Shown piece by piece: positions 1-7,141 of a stretch of DNA of 7,884 nt; position 1 is the first letter of the stretch, and every line of letters begins with the position of its first letter. The stretch lies in assembly GCA_003513015.1 (NCBI GenBank), contig DOTA01000044.1:1999-9882 (forward strand), given 5' to 3'. The position numbers were made by a program, and so were the translations under genes. The notes under the pieces are model-generated. The model saw only the letters and a list, made by a program, of their open reading frames with translations, was not told the DNA's origin and did not search any database. This stretch comes from Chloroflexota bacterium. Its GTDB lineage: Bacteria; Chloroflexota; Anaerolineae; Anaerolineales; UBA11858.

Positions 1-186
1 CACGACGATCATCAGGCCGCCCATCGTAGGGGTGCCAAGTTTCGAGAAATGACGTTCCGGACCATCTACGCGGATTGATTCGCCAATTTTGAAATAGCGC
101 AGTATGCGGATGAATGGCGGCCCCCAAATAACCGTCATCATAAAACTGAAGCCCGCTAAGGCCATCGACATGGATGTTTGATTCAT
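1..186 (-). CDS. mraY: Phospho-N-acetylmuramoyl-pentapeptide-transferase, N-terminal part (cut by window edge)
   Basis: MraY is the membrane enzyme that moves phospho-MurNAc-pentapeptide from UDP to undecaprenyl phosphate, giving lipid I. Only the first 62 codons are present. The reading contains a hydrophobic first helix (about residues 8-30), then the family signature around residues 46-57, with H46, K49 and GTPTMGG at 51-57. The ATG at 186 overlaps the murF stop in an ATGA arrangement, and a GGAGG lies 7 nt upstream inside the murF coding region, so the start is well supported and translation is probably coupled to murF. Placement directly after murF is the usual dcw order. The rest of the gene lies beyond base 1. 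Confidence 0.93.
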   Translation of the reverse strand, partial: MNQTSMSMALAGFSFMMTVIWGPPFIRILRYFKIGESIRVDGPERHFSKLGTPTMGGLMIVV

Positions 187-1604
187 CGAGGCGCCTCCAG
201 GGCGGCCACAATGCGATCCATGCGCATGCCGCGGGAACCTTTGACTAAAACCACATCATTTTCCCGCAAGTGATCTTGAAGAAAGGCGATGGCCTGATCG
301 CTTTCTTCAAGTTCGGTGACTTGATGGGATGGAAAGCCGCCCCGACAGGCTGCCTCAGCGATTAAGCGGCCGCGTTCGCCTAGGGTGATGAGTTCATCAA
401 CTACCTGCGCGGCACGCCTGCCGACCAGTTCGTGTCCTTGTAATTCGTATCGGCCTAATTCCAACATATCACCTAAAACCGCGATTTTTCGTCCATCCAT
501 TTCATCTAGTAAATTCAACGCTGCCAGCATCGATTGGGGGGAGGCATTGTAAGTGTCATCCAATAAAAGAGCACCGGCTTCGGAGCGCACCGCCACCAAA
601 CGGAGTTGCGTGTGCCCGGAGCGCAAACCGGTAATGATTTCTTGCCAATTCATGCCTTCGGCCAGGCCCACGGCGGTGGCCCGTAAAACCGTATGCACAG
701 AATGACGCCCAATTAAGGGCACGCGCAAATGTAAAATTTCTCGCTGGTAGTGCAAACGGAAACGGATCCCCTCCAAACCCAGGCCTTCGATTTGATCAGC
801 CCAGATATCAGCTTCGGGGTTGAGTCCGTAAAACATAATTTTTGCCTGGGTTTTGGCGGCCATGCTTCGCACCCAGCGGTCATCGTAGTTGAGGATGGCA
901 ACGCCATCCGGGGCCGCAGGCAAAGACTCAACCAGTTCGGCTTTGCCGCGGGCAATGGCTTCTTGCGATCCGGCTCTTTCGGCGTGAACTGTGCCGATGT
1001 TGGTGATCACACCCACATCGGGTTTGGCGATGTCGCACAAAAAGCGGATTTCTCCTGGTACGTAGAATCCCATTTCCAAGACGGCGCATTGGTGGCCTTC
1101 ACTCAGGCGCAAAATTGTCAGGGGCAAGCCAATTTCGTTATTTAGATTGCCCGGATTTTTCAAGGTGCTGTAACTTTGTTCGAGCACCGTGGCAATCAAC
1201 TCTTTGCTGGTTGATTTGCCCACGCTGCCGGTGATGCCGATCACTCGTAGGTTGAGGCGGCTGCGCCAGAACCGAGCGATCTGCTGTAGGGCTTGCAAAG
1301 TGTCATCCACCCGGAGCAGCACAGGATTTTCTGAGTGGAGTTCCATTTCGGGAAACGCGCTCCCTCGCAAATCCAGGGTGCCGTATTCCCCAGGGATTTC
1401 GCGCTGCACCAGGGCGAAGCAAGCGCCCCGGGAAAAAGCCTGCTCCACAAAATCGTGCCCATCTACTCGCTCGCCCGGAAGCGCCACAAATAATGCGCCA
1501 GGGATGATCTGCCTGGAATCAACCGACGCATCGGTGATAATTTGATGCGCCCAGGCGGGTCGATGCCCTGTGATTGCTTCGATGATGTCGGCGAGTGCGA
1601 GCAT
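183..1604 (-). CDS. murF: UDP-N-acetylmuramoyl-tripeptide--D-alanyl-D-alanine ligase
   Basis: MurF is the cytoplasmic Mur ligase that uses ATP to add D-Ala-D-Ala to UDP-MurNAc-tripeptide, the last soluble step of peptidoglycan precursor synthesis. The 473-residue product has the normal family length. Visible motifs are the P-loop GSVGKST at 126-132, NLNNEIGLP at 153-161, EMG at 177-179, TNIG at 201-204 with H207, the MurF-typical [11 protein letters not shown] at 349-359, LGDMLELG at 377-384 and VKGSRGM at 453-459. The N-terminal 120 residues fit the UDP-substrate domain. The ATG at 1604 is 8 nt after the ftsI stop, and an AAGGA overlaps that stop, so this start is favoured. The gene overlaps mraY by 4 nt. 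The residue pattern fits MurF better than MurE or MurC; no murE precedes it. Confidence 0.96.
   Translation of the reverse strand: MLALADIIEAITGHRPAWAHQIITDASVDSRQIIPGALFVALPGERVDGHDFVEQAFSRGACFALVQREIPGEYGTLDLRGSAFPEMELHSENPVLLRVDDTLQALQQIARFWRSRLNLRVIGITGSVGKSTSKELIATVLEQSYSTLKNPGNLNNEIGLPLTILRLSEGHQCAVLEMGFYVPGEIRFLCDIAKPDVGVITNIGTVHAERAGSQEAIARGKAELVESLPAAPDGVAILNYDDRWVRSMAAKTQAKIMFYGLNPEADIWADQIEGLGLEGIRFRLHYQREILHLRVPLIGRHSVHTVLRATAVGLAEGMNWQEIITGLRSGHTQLRLVAVRSEAGALLLDDTYNASPQSMLAALNLLDEMDGRKIAVLGDMLELGRYELQGHELVGRRAAQVVDELITLGERGRLIAEAACRGGFPSHQVTELEESDQAIAFLQDHLRENDVVLVKGSRGMRMDRIVAALEAPR
194..198 (-). promoter_or_regulatory. Shine-Dalgarno for mraY, inside murF
   Basis: GGAGG on the minus strand, 7 nt before the mraY ATG at 186 and within the last codons of murF. 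It fixes the mraY start and, with the ATGA overlap, points to coupled translation. Confidence 0.8.
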
Positions 1605-1612
1605 GGGGTTCC

Positions 1613-3382
1613 TTATGGTACAACCATGGCCTGTCGAATCCCATCGGGGGGAATATCCATTAAAACAACCAGCCGGTTGACCACTTCACTAAAAACGGGA
1701 GCGGCAACCACCGAACCCCAGGGGGAAGTGGTCGGTTTTTGCAACCAGACATACACGAGAAATTGCGGATCGTCTACCGGTCCCCAACCAACAAATGAGG
1801 CGTTGGTCAGGCTGCTGGTGTAGCCGCCTTCACCGGCAATTTCCGCCGTGCCGGTCTTACCAGCCACGCGATAGCCTTCGACGAGTGCAACGGAAGCTTC
1901 TTGCTCCAATGAGATCGCCAGCATATCGGTGAGGGTGTGTGCTGTTTGGGCAGAGATGGGGGTTCCAGCAATTTGTGGGGCAACCTCGAACTGGCGATCT
2001 TGGTTGATGACCGATTTGACCACATGTGGCACCATCATATTGCCATTATTGGCAACGGCTGAAATCGCCATGAGCATCTGAATAGGTGTGACAGAAATGC
2101 CTTGCCCAAAAGAATTAGTGCCTAAATCTGCCACGTACCAATCGCCATCGCCGGGTAGTTTCAAATGACCGGTTACTTCTCCGGCAAGTTCTACGCCGCT
2201 CAAATGGCCGAAACCAAAATCGCGTAAATATTGATAAAAGGTGTTGGCGCCCATTTGGGTGGCAATCCAAGCCAGGCAAACGTTTAGGGAGTGTTGCAAG
2301 CAGCCTGTCATATCTTGCTGGCCCCAGGCTCCCCAGTCCCAGTTATGGATGGTGATCCCGCCCACATTGATCGCGCCTGTATCTAAAAAGGTGGTGTTAC
2401 GTTTCACTGCGCCGCTATCCAACGCGGATGCCATAGTAATCACTTTGAAAACCGAACCCGGCTCGTAGCTATGTACGCCCAAATTAAAAGGTTGATCGGT
2501 CTTAAAGAAATCACCCACCCGCCAGTATTCATTTAAGTCCATGCGCGGGTTGGAAGCCATGGCCAACATATCTCCTGTTTTGGGATCCATTACCAGGATC
2601 GTGCCGCCTTCCGCTCCGCTGGATTGAATGGCTTTATCCAGGATTTCCTCCACGCTGGCTTGAATTTCACGGTCAATGGTCAGCACCAAACTAGCTCCTG
2701 TGGATGTTTCCGGGATTTCTGCCGCCAAATTAGGATCGAGGGAAACCCAGACCGATTTGGAAATTCCGGCTAATAAATTGTTGTAATGCTGCTCGACCCC
2801 GAAATATCCCAGGTTTTCCTGGCTGACAAAACCCAAAATATTGGAACCCAGCGTGGCCTCCGGATAGGTGCGCGCCAGATGTGGCCGAAAGACCACTCCC
2901 ACCAGAGAATGAGTCTTCCCATTGGCGCTTGTGCCCGGCTCTGAATTTTGATCAATGCGTTCAATATATTGTTCGATTTCGGCCTTTTTGTCGGCAGGAA
3001 TGTAATCGGCCAGGCGATAATACAAATAAGGAGCATCTTCATCTTCGCCGAAATCAATGGCATTCAGGGTTTCAGTGTAATCTTTTCCTAGCAAAGTGCT
3101 GGCCATCAAAGCAACCGATTCAGGATTTCTCATCGAGGCCAGATCAACGCCAATCTCGAAAACCTCTTCATTCCCGGCCAATAAATGTCCCCAACGATCA
3201 TAGATTTGACCGCGTGCCGGTTCCAACGTGCGAAATTCGTAGGAATGGTATTGGTTTAACTTTTCAAATTCTTCCTTTTGCGGAAAAACTTGAATCTGAA
3301 CCAGTTTGCCGATGATGGCCAGCGCCATCACACCAAACATGACTGCCAATGCTGTGTAGCGTAAAAATTGATCCGTTTTCAT
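1613..3382 (-). CDS. ftsI: Class B penicillin-binding protein / septal peptidoglycan transpeptidase (FtsI-like)
   Basis: A class B PBP that cross-links peptidoglycan, probably at the septum, anchored in the membrane with its catalytic domain outside. The 589-residue product has one N-terminal membrane segment (about 10-27) after a short charged cytoplasmic tail, the dimerisation-domain signature RGQIYDRWG at 57-65, and a transpeptidase domain with all three catalytic motifs: SVFK at 310-313 (nucleophile S310), SLN at 365-367 and KTG at 509-511. FGQG lies at 426-429. The chain ends soon after the transpeptidase domain, so there is no room for PASTA repeats, unlike many Gram-positive division PBPs. 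I chose the ATG at 3382 because AGGTG lies 5 nt upstream; a GTG at 3385 would add one residue but leaves only 2 nt. It sits 8 nt after the ftsL-like stop and 8 nt before murF. Position in the dcw cluster supports FtsI; Spo-type or elongation PBPs are less likely. Confidence 0.93.
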   Translation of the reverse strand: MKTDQFLRYTALAVMFGVMALAIIGKLVQIQVFPQKEEFEKLNQYHSYEFRTLEPARGQIYDRWGHLLAGNEEVFEIGVDLASMRNPESVALMASTLLGKDYTETLNAIDFGEDEDAPYLYYRLADYIPADKKAEIEQYIERIDQNSEPGTSANGKTHSLVGVVFRPHLARTYPEATLGSNILGFVSQENLGYFGVEQHYNNLLAGISKSVWVSLDPNLAAEIPETSTGASLVLTIDREIQASVEEILDKAIQSSGAEGGTILVMDPKTGDMLAMASNPRMDLNEYWRVGDFFKTDQPFNLGVHSYEPGSVFKVITMASALDSGAVKRNTTFLDTGAINVGGITIHNWDWGAWGQQDMTGCLQHSLNVCLAWIATQMGANTFYQYLRDFGFGHLSGVELAGEVTGHLKLPGDGDWYVADLGTNSFGQGISVTPIQMLMAISAVANNGNMMVPHVVKSVINQDRQFEVAPQIAGTPISAQTAHTLTDMLAISLEQEASVALVEGYRVAGKTGTAEIAGEGGYTSSLTNASFVGWGPVDDPQFLVYVWLQKPTTSPWGSVVAAPVFSEVVNRLVVLMDIPPDGIRQAMVVP

Positions 3383-3390
3383 CACAACAC

Positions 3391-3852
3391 CTAAGGCCCA
3401 GTTGGCAAATACAACTGCTTTTTTATCCAGTCCACCAAAGAAATCGAATAGTCAGGTGACAGCGCCACAGTTTGCACCTGTGCCGGAGCAGAGGGAGGTG
3501 CTAAAACCGCGGCCGTTCGTCCCGAATATCCTGGGATAACCAGATACAGCGCTTGCCCGGGAGTTATTGCCTGAAAGCCCATTTTTTCGGCGCGCTTTTC
3601 CATTTCAACGGCCGAAGTGATATAAGCCAATTTTGCTTCTTTATCTGCAATCGAACGATCCAACGCCTCAACCGTGATCTGCAACTCCTGAATATCCAGG
3701 CCCACAGTGGCTGCTTCCGCGCTCACATTTACATAAATAATGGCGATCACCAAACCCAAAACCAAAATCGCCAAAAATGAACCCACGCCTTGCACTTGTT
3801 TGCGCCAGGGTGTTTGAGAATATGCTTGTGTGATTTTTAGAACTCGATTCAT
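3391..3852 (-). CDS. ftsL: FtsL/DivIC-like bitopic cell division protein
   Basis: A 153-residue protein in the ftsL position between rsmH and ftsI. It shows a short basic cytoplasmic tail (1-22), one membrane helix (about 24-43), a helical stretch rich in E, Q, L and K (about 53-85) likely to form a coiled coil, and a MEKRAEKMGF segment at 84-93 followed by TPGQALYLVIPG. This resembles the ending of FtsL/DivIC proteins, where an E-x3-A-x2-(L/M)G helix precedes a short strand. By family knowledge such proteins partner FtsB/DivIC and FtsI/FtsW to activate septal synthesis. A further 45-residue tail with Ala/Pro-rich linker (115-125) ends in an aromatic, basic helix; its role is unknown. The start ATG at 3852 has only a weak AAGG upstream. 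FtsL sequences diverge fast, so the assignment rests on topology, the short motif and position. Confidence 0.75.
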   Translation of the reverse strand: MNRVLKITQAYSQTPWRKQVQGVGSFLAILVLGLVIAIIYVNVSAEAATVGLDIQELQITVEALDRSIADKEAKLAYITSAVEMEKRAEKMGFQAITPGQALYLVIPGYSGRTAAVLAPPSAPAQVQTVALSPDYSISLVDWIKKQLYLPTGP

Positions 3853-3908
3853 TGCAGCCTTATTAATCTGATATTGATTAGAAACCGCTTACAAAATTTA
3901 TCTAACTT
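3853..3908 (-). other. AT-rich gap between rsmH and the ftsL-like gene
   Basis: A 56-nt AT-rich spacer, the only real gap after rsmH in this part of the cluster. It holds a TAATC/GATTA inverted repeat (3864-3868 and 3876-3880), and at its rsmH edge an ATCTAA/TTAGAT repeat with a 3-nt loop (3900-3914) that spans the rsmH stop codon. Neither is followed by a convincing U tract. No clear promoter was found. Confidence 0.4.
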
Positions 3909-4820
3909 TTAGATCTTTTCTGCTACCCGTAGACGAGAACTACGCGCTCTCGGATTTTCGCGGGCTTCCGTTTCCGAAGGTTGCAGCGGCTTGCGGGTGA
4001 TTTCCGTTAAACTGGCTTTGTGGCCACAGGTGCACAACGGCTGCCGGGGAGGGCACAGGCAATCCTGGCTTTCTTGGCGGAAAAACTGTTTCACAATGCG
4101 ATCTTCCAGCGAGTGAAAGGCGATTACTGCCAGCCGCCCACCTGGAGCCAAAGCCTCAATGGCCTGGGGCAAAACCTGCTCGATGGCCTCCAACTCACCA
4201 TTGACAGCGATCCGCAGCGCCTGAAAGGTGCGCGTGGCGGGGTGGATGCCGGGCTTGCCGCTGGATGTGGCTTTGGCGATCACCTCGGCCAACGCTCCCG
4301 TGCGATAAAGCGGACGGGCAGCCACAATCGCTCGGGCCACCTGACGTGAGCGTCGCTCCTCACCATAGCGGAAAATCAGATCTGCCAGATCGCCTTCGGG
4401 TAGGGTATTCACCAAATCCGCGGCGGTGGTTGTGGCTTCAGGGTTGAAACGCATATCCAGCGGTGCGTCGCTGCGGAAGGAAAAGCCGCGCTCGGGCGTA
4501 TCTAACTGCATCGAAGAAACACCCAGGTCGAGTACCATCCCGTGGATGGCCTCCCAACCCAAAGCGGCCAGTTGCCCTCTCAAAGTCACGTATGAGGCTC
4601 GCTTCAGGATGACGCGATCCCCAAAGGGAGCCAAACGCTCTTGGGCCAGGGCTAAAGCCTGCGGGTCGAGATCTAATCCCAATAACTTTCCATCGGGGCT
4701 GCTCGCTTCCAGAATACCCCAAGCATGACCGCCTGCGCCTACGGTGCCATCCACATACAAGCCGCCGGGTTGTGGCTGTAGTGCTTTTATAGTTTCGTGG
4801 TAAAGTACGGGGGTGTGCAT
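3909..4820 (-). CDS. rsmH: 16S rRNA (cytosine(1402)-N(4))-methyltransferase
   Basis: RsmH (formerly MraW) uses S-adenosylmethionine to methylate N4 of C1402 in 16S rRNA at the decoding site. The 303 residues match the family length. Visible motifs are HTPVL at 2-6, the SAM-binding DGTVGAGGH at 24-32, GLDLDP at 48-53, [11 protein letters not shown] at 97-107 followed by [15 protein letters not shown] at 111-125, FQALRIAVN at 199-207, and AFHSLEDR at 234-241. A paired-cysteine stretch (C254, C256, C263, C265) typical of the family may bind metal. The ATG at 4820 gives the canonical MHTPVL start, but no Shine-Dalgarno is visible; the leader is a C/A-rich repeat instead. The gene follows mraZ by 82 nt, a space filled by a palindromic repeat. 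Confidence 0.97.
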   Translation of the reverse strand: MHTPVLYHETIKALQPQPGGLYVDGTVGAGGHAWGILEASSPDGKLLGLDLDPQALALAQERLAPFGDRVILKRASYVTLRGQLAALGWEAIHGMVLDLGVSSMQLDTPERGFSFRSDAPLDMRFNPEATTTAADLVNTLPEGDLADLIFRYGEERRSRQVARAIVAARPLYRTGALAEVIAKATSSGKPGIHPATRTFQALRIAVNGELEAIEQVLPQAIEALAPGGRLAVIAFHSLEDRIVKQFFRQESQDCLCPPRQPLCTCGHKASLTEITRKPLQPSETEARENPRARSSRLRVAEKI

Positions 4821-4834
4821 GTAATTGTGTTTGG

Positions 4835-4902
4835 TTGGGTAGTTTGATGGTTCGGTAGTTTGTTGGTTGAACTACCCATCGAAGAACTACGCTACTACCC
4901 AA
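4835..4902. repeat. Palindromic tandem repeat element between mraZ and rsmH
   Basis: The spacer is built from GGTAGTT/AACTACC words. Two 16-bp units, GGTAGTTTGATGGTTC (4838-4853) and GGTAGTTTGTTGGTTG (4854-4869), differ at two positions. They are followed by reverse-complement words (4870-4876, 4885-4890, 4894-4902). A perfect 7-bp stem with a 9-nt loop forms from 4854-4860 and 4870-4876, and an outer perfect 9-bp stem pairs 4835-4843 with 4894-4902. The outer arm starts immediately after the mraZ stop codon, and the whole structure would lie in the mraZ-rsmH mRNA. It looks like a REP-type or other dispersed intergenic repeat; a role in mRNA processing or stability is inference. Confidence 0.7.
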
Positions 4903-5337
4903 CTAAATGGAAAGATCGAGTTCAGCATAGCGCTGGGCATTGCCCTCGGCATCTTGGATCAGGTTTTCTTGCTCGGTCCAGGCAGCGGGCGACCAGATTT
5001 CGATGGCTTCGCCTACGCCGACGATCACGGCTTCACTTTCCAACCCGCAAAACTCACGCAAAAATTGCGGGATGAGCGTGCGCCCCAGGCGGTCGAGTTG
5101 TACTTCGCTGGCATTGGCGAAAATCAAGCGTCTCAACTGCCGGATATCGGGATCAGTCATGCTGAGATGGTTGATTTTCTCGGCCATCAACTCGAAATCC
5201 GCCTGGGTGAGCAAGCGTAAGTTGCGGTCAAAGCCCAGCGTGAGATAAGCACCTTCTACCAGCGCATCGCGAAAGCGAGCTGGAATGGTGAGACGTCCTT
5301 TTTCATCGAGGTTGTGATGATACTGTCCGAGAAACAT
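4903..5337 (-). CDS. mraZ: Transcriptional regulator MraZ
   Basis: MraZ is a small AbrB-fold DNA-binding protein that usually heads the dcw cluster and represses its own promoter. The 144 residues match the family length and carry the two characteristic repeats: FLGQYHHNLDEKGRLTIP at 2-19 with PARFR at 19-23, and LDRLGRTLIPQFLRE at 81-95. The ATG at 5337 gives the canonical MFLG start and has AAGGT 7 nt upstream. A longer frame reaching 5418 is rejected because it would run through the promoter -10 edge and the MraZ operator. Three GTGGR repeats upstream are the likely binding site. The protein ends at 4903, where the palindromic repeat begins. Confidence 0.96.
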   Translation of the reverse strand: MFLGQYHHNLDEKGRLTIPARFRDALVEGAYLTLGFDRNLRLLTQADFELMAEKINHLSMTDPDIRQLRRLIFANASEVQLDRLGRTLIPQFLREFCGLESEAVIVGVGEAIEIWSPAAWTEQENLIQDAEGNAQRYAELDLSI

Positions 5338-5344
5338 ATGTTCT

Positions 5345-5349
5345 ACCTT
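5345..5349 (-). promoter_or_regulatory. Shine-Dalgarno for mraZ
   Basis: AAGGT on the minus strand, 7 nt before the ATG at 5337. It supports that start over the longer in-frame ATG at 5418. Confidence 0.65.
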
Positions 5350-5363
5350 TGGGGTTAACAACA

Positions 5364-5385
5364 GAACGCCGGGCCTCCGGCGCTC
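5364..5385 (-). promoter_or_regulatory. GC-rich hairpin in the mraZ leader
   Basis: On the minus strand GAGCGCCGG, loop AGGC, CCGGCGTTC: a 9-bp stem with one G-U pair and a 4-nt loop. It starts inside the last operator repeat and lies about 27 nt before the mraZ start codon. No U tract follows, so it does not look like a simple terminator; a role in leader stability or in limiting operator access is inference. Confidence 0.6.
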
Positions 5386-5408
5386 CACTTTAATCCACTT
5401 TAACCCAC
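5384..5408 (-). promoter_or_regulatory. MraZ operator: three 10-bp spaced GTGGR boxes
   Basis: Minus strand reads GTGGG (5408-5404), GTGGA (5398-5394), GTGGA (5388-5384), each starting 10 bp after the one before, the first two followed by TTAAA. E. coli MraZ is known to bind TGGG-type direct repeats with 5-nt spacers, and mycoplasma MraZ binds AAAGTG-type repeats; both patterns are visible here. The boxes lie just downstream of the -10 box, where binding would block transcription start. Confidence 0.85.
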
Positions 5409-5418
5409 AAGTATACAC

Positions 5419-5447
5419 AGTATATACGAATCAAGGGTTTAATGCAA
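5419..5447 (-). promoter_or_regulatory. Sigma-70-type promoter for the mraZ operon
   Basis: Minus strand: -35 TTGCAT (5447-5442), 17-nt spacer, -10 TATACT (5424-5419). The -10 matches the consensus at 5 of 6 bases and the -35 at 3 of 6. A second TATACT lies at 5415-5410. Transcription would start near 5412, just before the MraZ boxes. Confidence 0.65.
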
Positions 5448-5516
5448 GTACTTTAGTCCAATTTGTTATAAAAATAAACTTACAGTACCATTTCTCCCTA
5501 CCTTTGTGATGAAAAT

Positions 5517-5556
5517 TCAAAAAGCGCAGTTGCTCTAAAATGGCAATTGCGCTTTT
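5517..5556 (-). terminator. Rho-independent terminator of the class V aminotransferase gene
   Basis: A 14-bp stem pairs 5520-5533 with 5543-5556 around a 9-nt loop, with a single mismatch (A-C on the minus-strand RNA, G-U on the plus-strand RNA). On the minus strand the stem ends in GCGC followed by a run of five T and then GAATTTT, about 35 nt after the gene's stop. A-run symmetry means it could also stop plus-strand transcripts. It separates this gene from the mraZ promoter. Confidence 0.88.
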
Positions 5557-5590
5557 GGTTGTGGGTTGTTTACGGTTTTAATCGAGTGCT

Positions 5591-7096
5591 TCAGGCACTA
5601 TCGCGCGTGAGATTGTAAATGGGGTATTCCACCTGCACTTTTTGGATGGCGGCTTCGGGCTTGTCGATGAAACTGGCGAGAAAAGCCATAAAACGGTAAA
5701 TATCTGCGAAATTGGAGGCAATCCCCACTGAGATGCGCAAGGTGCTGGGGTTGCGTCCATGTTCGCGGCGCGCCCAATCGAAGAAGAAATCAAATGACAT
5801 GGGTTCGGGGCGATTAAACGCCTGGGCCATCTCGTTCTGGCTCAGGTTATGGACGATTTCGCCAGTGCCGGGGTTGCAGAAGCAGCCCGTGCGCAGCGAG
5901 ATGTTTTCGCGGTTGGCGAGAGCCTCCACTTTGCGATAGTCGAGTCGCACGCCCTCGGGGTCATCCAGGCTGAAGGAGATCGTGCCGCCGCGTTCTACGG
6001 TATTGGTGGGGCCATAGATTTGCACCAAGGGCGCGCCATTGCTGTGATGCAGGGCGGTCATCTGGTCAAGCAGCCAACCTGTGAGACAGGAAACTCTCTC
6101 ATGGATGGTACCCATTCCAATTTGGGTGAGGTGGCGCAAGCCAATTTCAATGGCAGGCAAATTCAGGAAGTTAATGGTGCCATCTTCAAATCCGGCTTCA
6201 TTGGGGAGCAGATAGTGCCAGCCCTCCCCTTGCACCGAGGTGATCGAAATCGTGCCGCCTGCAAACCAGGGACGCTGCATTTGGGCGAGCGTATCTTTGC
6301 GGGCCAGCAGGCAGCCCACGCCAGTGGGATAGCCGAACATTTTGTAGAAGGAGAGCGGCACGAAATCGGGTTTCCACAAGCCTAGATCGAGCCGATTGGT
6401 GGGGACGTAGGCCGCGGCATCTAGCAGCACGTGCCAGCCCTGAGCCTGAGCGGCCGCGATCCATTTGAGATCATGTTGCACCCCGCTAAAGTTGGATTGC
6501 GCCGGGTAGGCGAACAGATTAAAACTGCCAGGCTGAGTGCGCGCCAGTTCGGTGCTTAACATCTCAGGATCAAAGCGCAGTTCGGGCATCACCGTGGGCA
6601 GGTAGGTAACTTCGGCGCCTTTGGCCCGCGCAAACTCCCGGATGCCGTTGACCGAGTTGTGGTTGTCATAGGCGGGTAAAAAGCGCCCGCCCGGTGCAAA
6701 GGGATAGGCTTCGCCCACCAACTTGAGCGCGCCGCTGGCGTTGGGGGTGAAGATGGCCGCGTATTCAGCGGGGGAGGCATTAAAAAAGCGCAGCACATAA
6801 TTGCGAGCTTGCTCCACGAGGTGGGTCATCGCTAACGATGTGGGATTTTTAGAATGCGGGTTGCCAAACACGCCAGCTTCGAGCAAATCCATATGCTGGC
6901 GCAATTGCGATGAAGCGTACAATCCGCTACCGGTGTAATCGAGGTAAACCTGATTGAGTTGATCGAGCCGAGCGTAGTCACGCGCGCGCAGATCATCAAT
7001 CATTTTGGTAGACTCAAAGCAAGGATAGCTTTGCATGAAGGCCGTGTAAGATGCCTGCATGTTTCCTACACTGTAATCGAAATTGGAATTTTTCAT
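5591..7096 (-). CDS. Class V aminotransferase, molybdenum cofactor sulfurase-like (cysteine desulfurase domain)
   Basis: A 501-residue PLP enzyme of aminotransferase class V. The closest family I recognise is the N-terminal desulfurase domain of Moco sulfurase: YLDYTGSGLY at 51-60, GNPHSKNPTS at 78-87, a phosphate-binding TPNASGALKL at 117-126, DNHNSV at 144-149 with H146, LLDAAAYVPT at 224-233 (D226, pyridine nitrogen), SFYKMFGYPTG at 249-259 with the Schiff-base lysine K252, FEDGTINFL at 303-311, and RTGCFCNPG at 402-410 with C405 as the likely persulfide cysteine. There is no C-terminal MOSC domain. It may mobilise sulfur from cysteine, but the acceptor is unknown. The ATG at 7096 is preferred to 7213, because GGAGA lies 9 nt upstream and a TATAAT -10 box lies between the two candidates. 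The gene has its own promoter and terminator, so it seems monocistronic. Confidence 0.85.
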   Translation of the reverse strand: MKNSNFDYSVGNMQASYTAFMQSYPCFESTKMIDDLRARDYARLDQLNQVYLDYTGSGLYASSQLRQHMDLLEAGVFGNPHSKNPTSLAMTHLVEQARNYVLRFFNASPAEYAAIFTPNASGALKLVGEAYPFAPGGRFLPAYDNHNSVNGIREFARAKGAEVTYLPTVMPELRFDPEMLSTELARTQPGSFNLFAYPAQSNFSGVQHDLKWIAAAQAQGWHVLLDAAAYVPTNRLDLGLWKPDFVPLSFYKMFGYPTGVGCLLARKDTLAQMQRPWFAGGTISITSVQGEGWHYLLPNEAGFEDGTINFLNLPAIEIGLRHLTQIGMGTIHERVSCLTGWLLDQMTALHHSNGAPLVQIYGPTNTVERGGTISFSLDDPEGVRLDYRKVEALANRENISLRTGCFCNPGTGEIVHNLSQNEMAQAFNRPEPMSFDFFFDWARREHGRNPSTLRISVGIASNFADIYRFMAFLASFIDKPEAAIQKVQVEYPIYNLTRDSA

Positions 7097-7105
7097 GAAA
7101 TCTGT

Positions 7106-7110
7106 TCTCC
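7106..7110 (-). promoter_or_regulatory. Shine-Dalgarno deciding the aminotransferase start
   Basis: GGAGA on the minus strand, 9 nt before the ATG at 7096. It supports this start over the ATG 117 bp upstream. Confidence 0.7.
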
Positions 7111-7127
7111 TAAAGTGATATGCCAAA

Positions 7128-7133
7128 ATTATA
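7128..7133 (-). promoter_or_regulatory. -10 box (TATAAT) for the class V aminotransferase
   Basis: A perfect TATAAT on the minus strand gives a predicted start near 7121 and a leader of about 25 nt. No good -35 hexamer lies 16-18 nt upstream; that zone is instead occupied by one arm of a 13-bp inverted repeat, so the promoter may need an activator or be blocked by a repressor. Confidence 0.55.
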
Positions 7134-7141
7134 CCCATCAC

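Noticed and set aside
3853..3900. Internal promoter before the ftsL-like gene
   Set aside because: A TTGTAA is present, but no -10 hexamer of good quality lies at 16-18 nt.
3900..3914. ATCTAA/TTAGAT hairpin at the rsmH stop as a terminator
   Set aside because: Only six AT-rich pairs and no proper U tract; the downstream genes are tightly linked to the cluster, so termination here is unlikely.
4438..4902. 154-codon open frame overlapping rsmH on the same strand
   Set aside because: It is a shifted-frame shadow of rsmH that begins in the spacer repeat; the product is Arg/Gly/Ser-rich with no recognisable motif.
5338..5418. N-terminal extension of mraZ to an ATG at 5418
   Set aside because: It would translate the MraZ boxes and the leader hairpin and abut the -10 box; the canonical MFLG start at 5337 has its own Shine-Dalgarno.
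5461..5516. Small gene or RNA between the terminator and the mraZ promoter
   Set aside because: AT-rich stretch without an open frame carrying a start and ribosome binding site, and without a stable fold that I could see.
5849..6385. 178-codon open frame on the plus strand inside the aminotransferase
   Set aside because: Antisense shadow of a well-supported enzyme; no ribosome binding site or motif.
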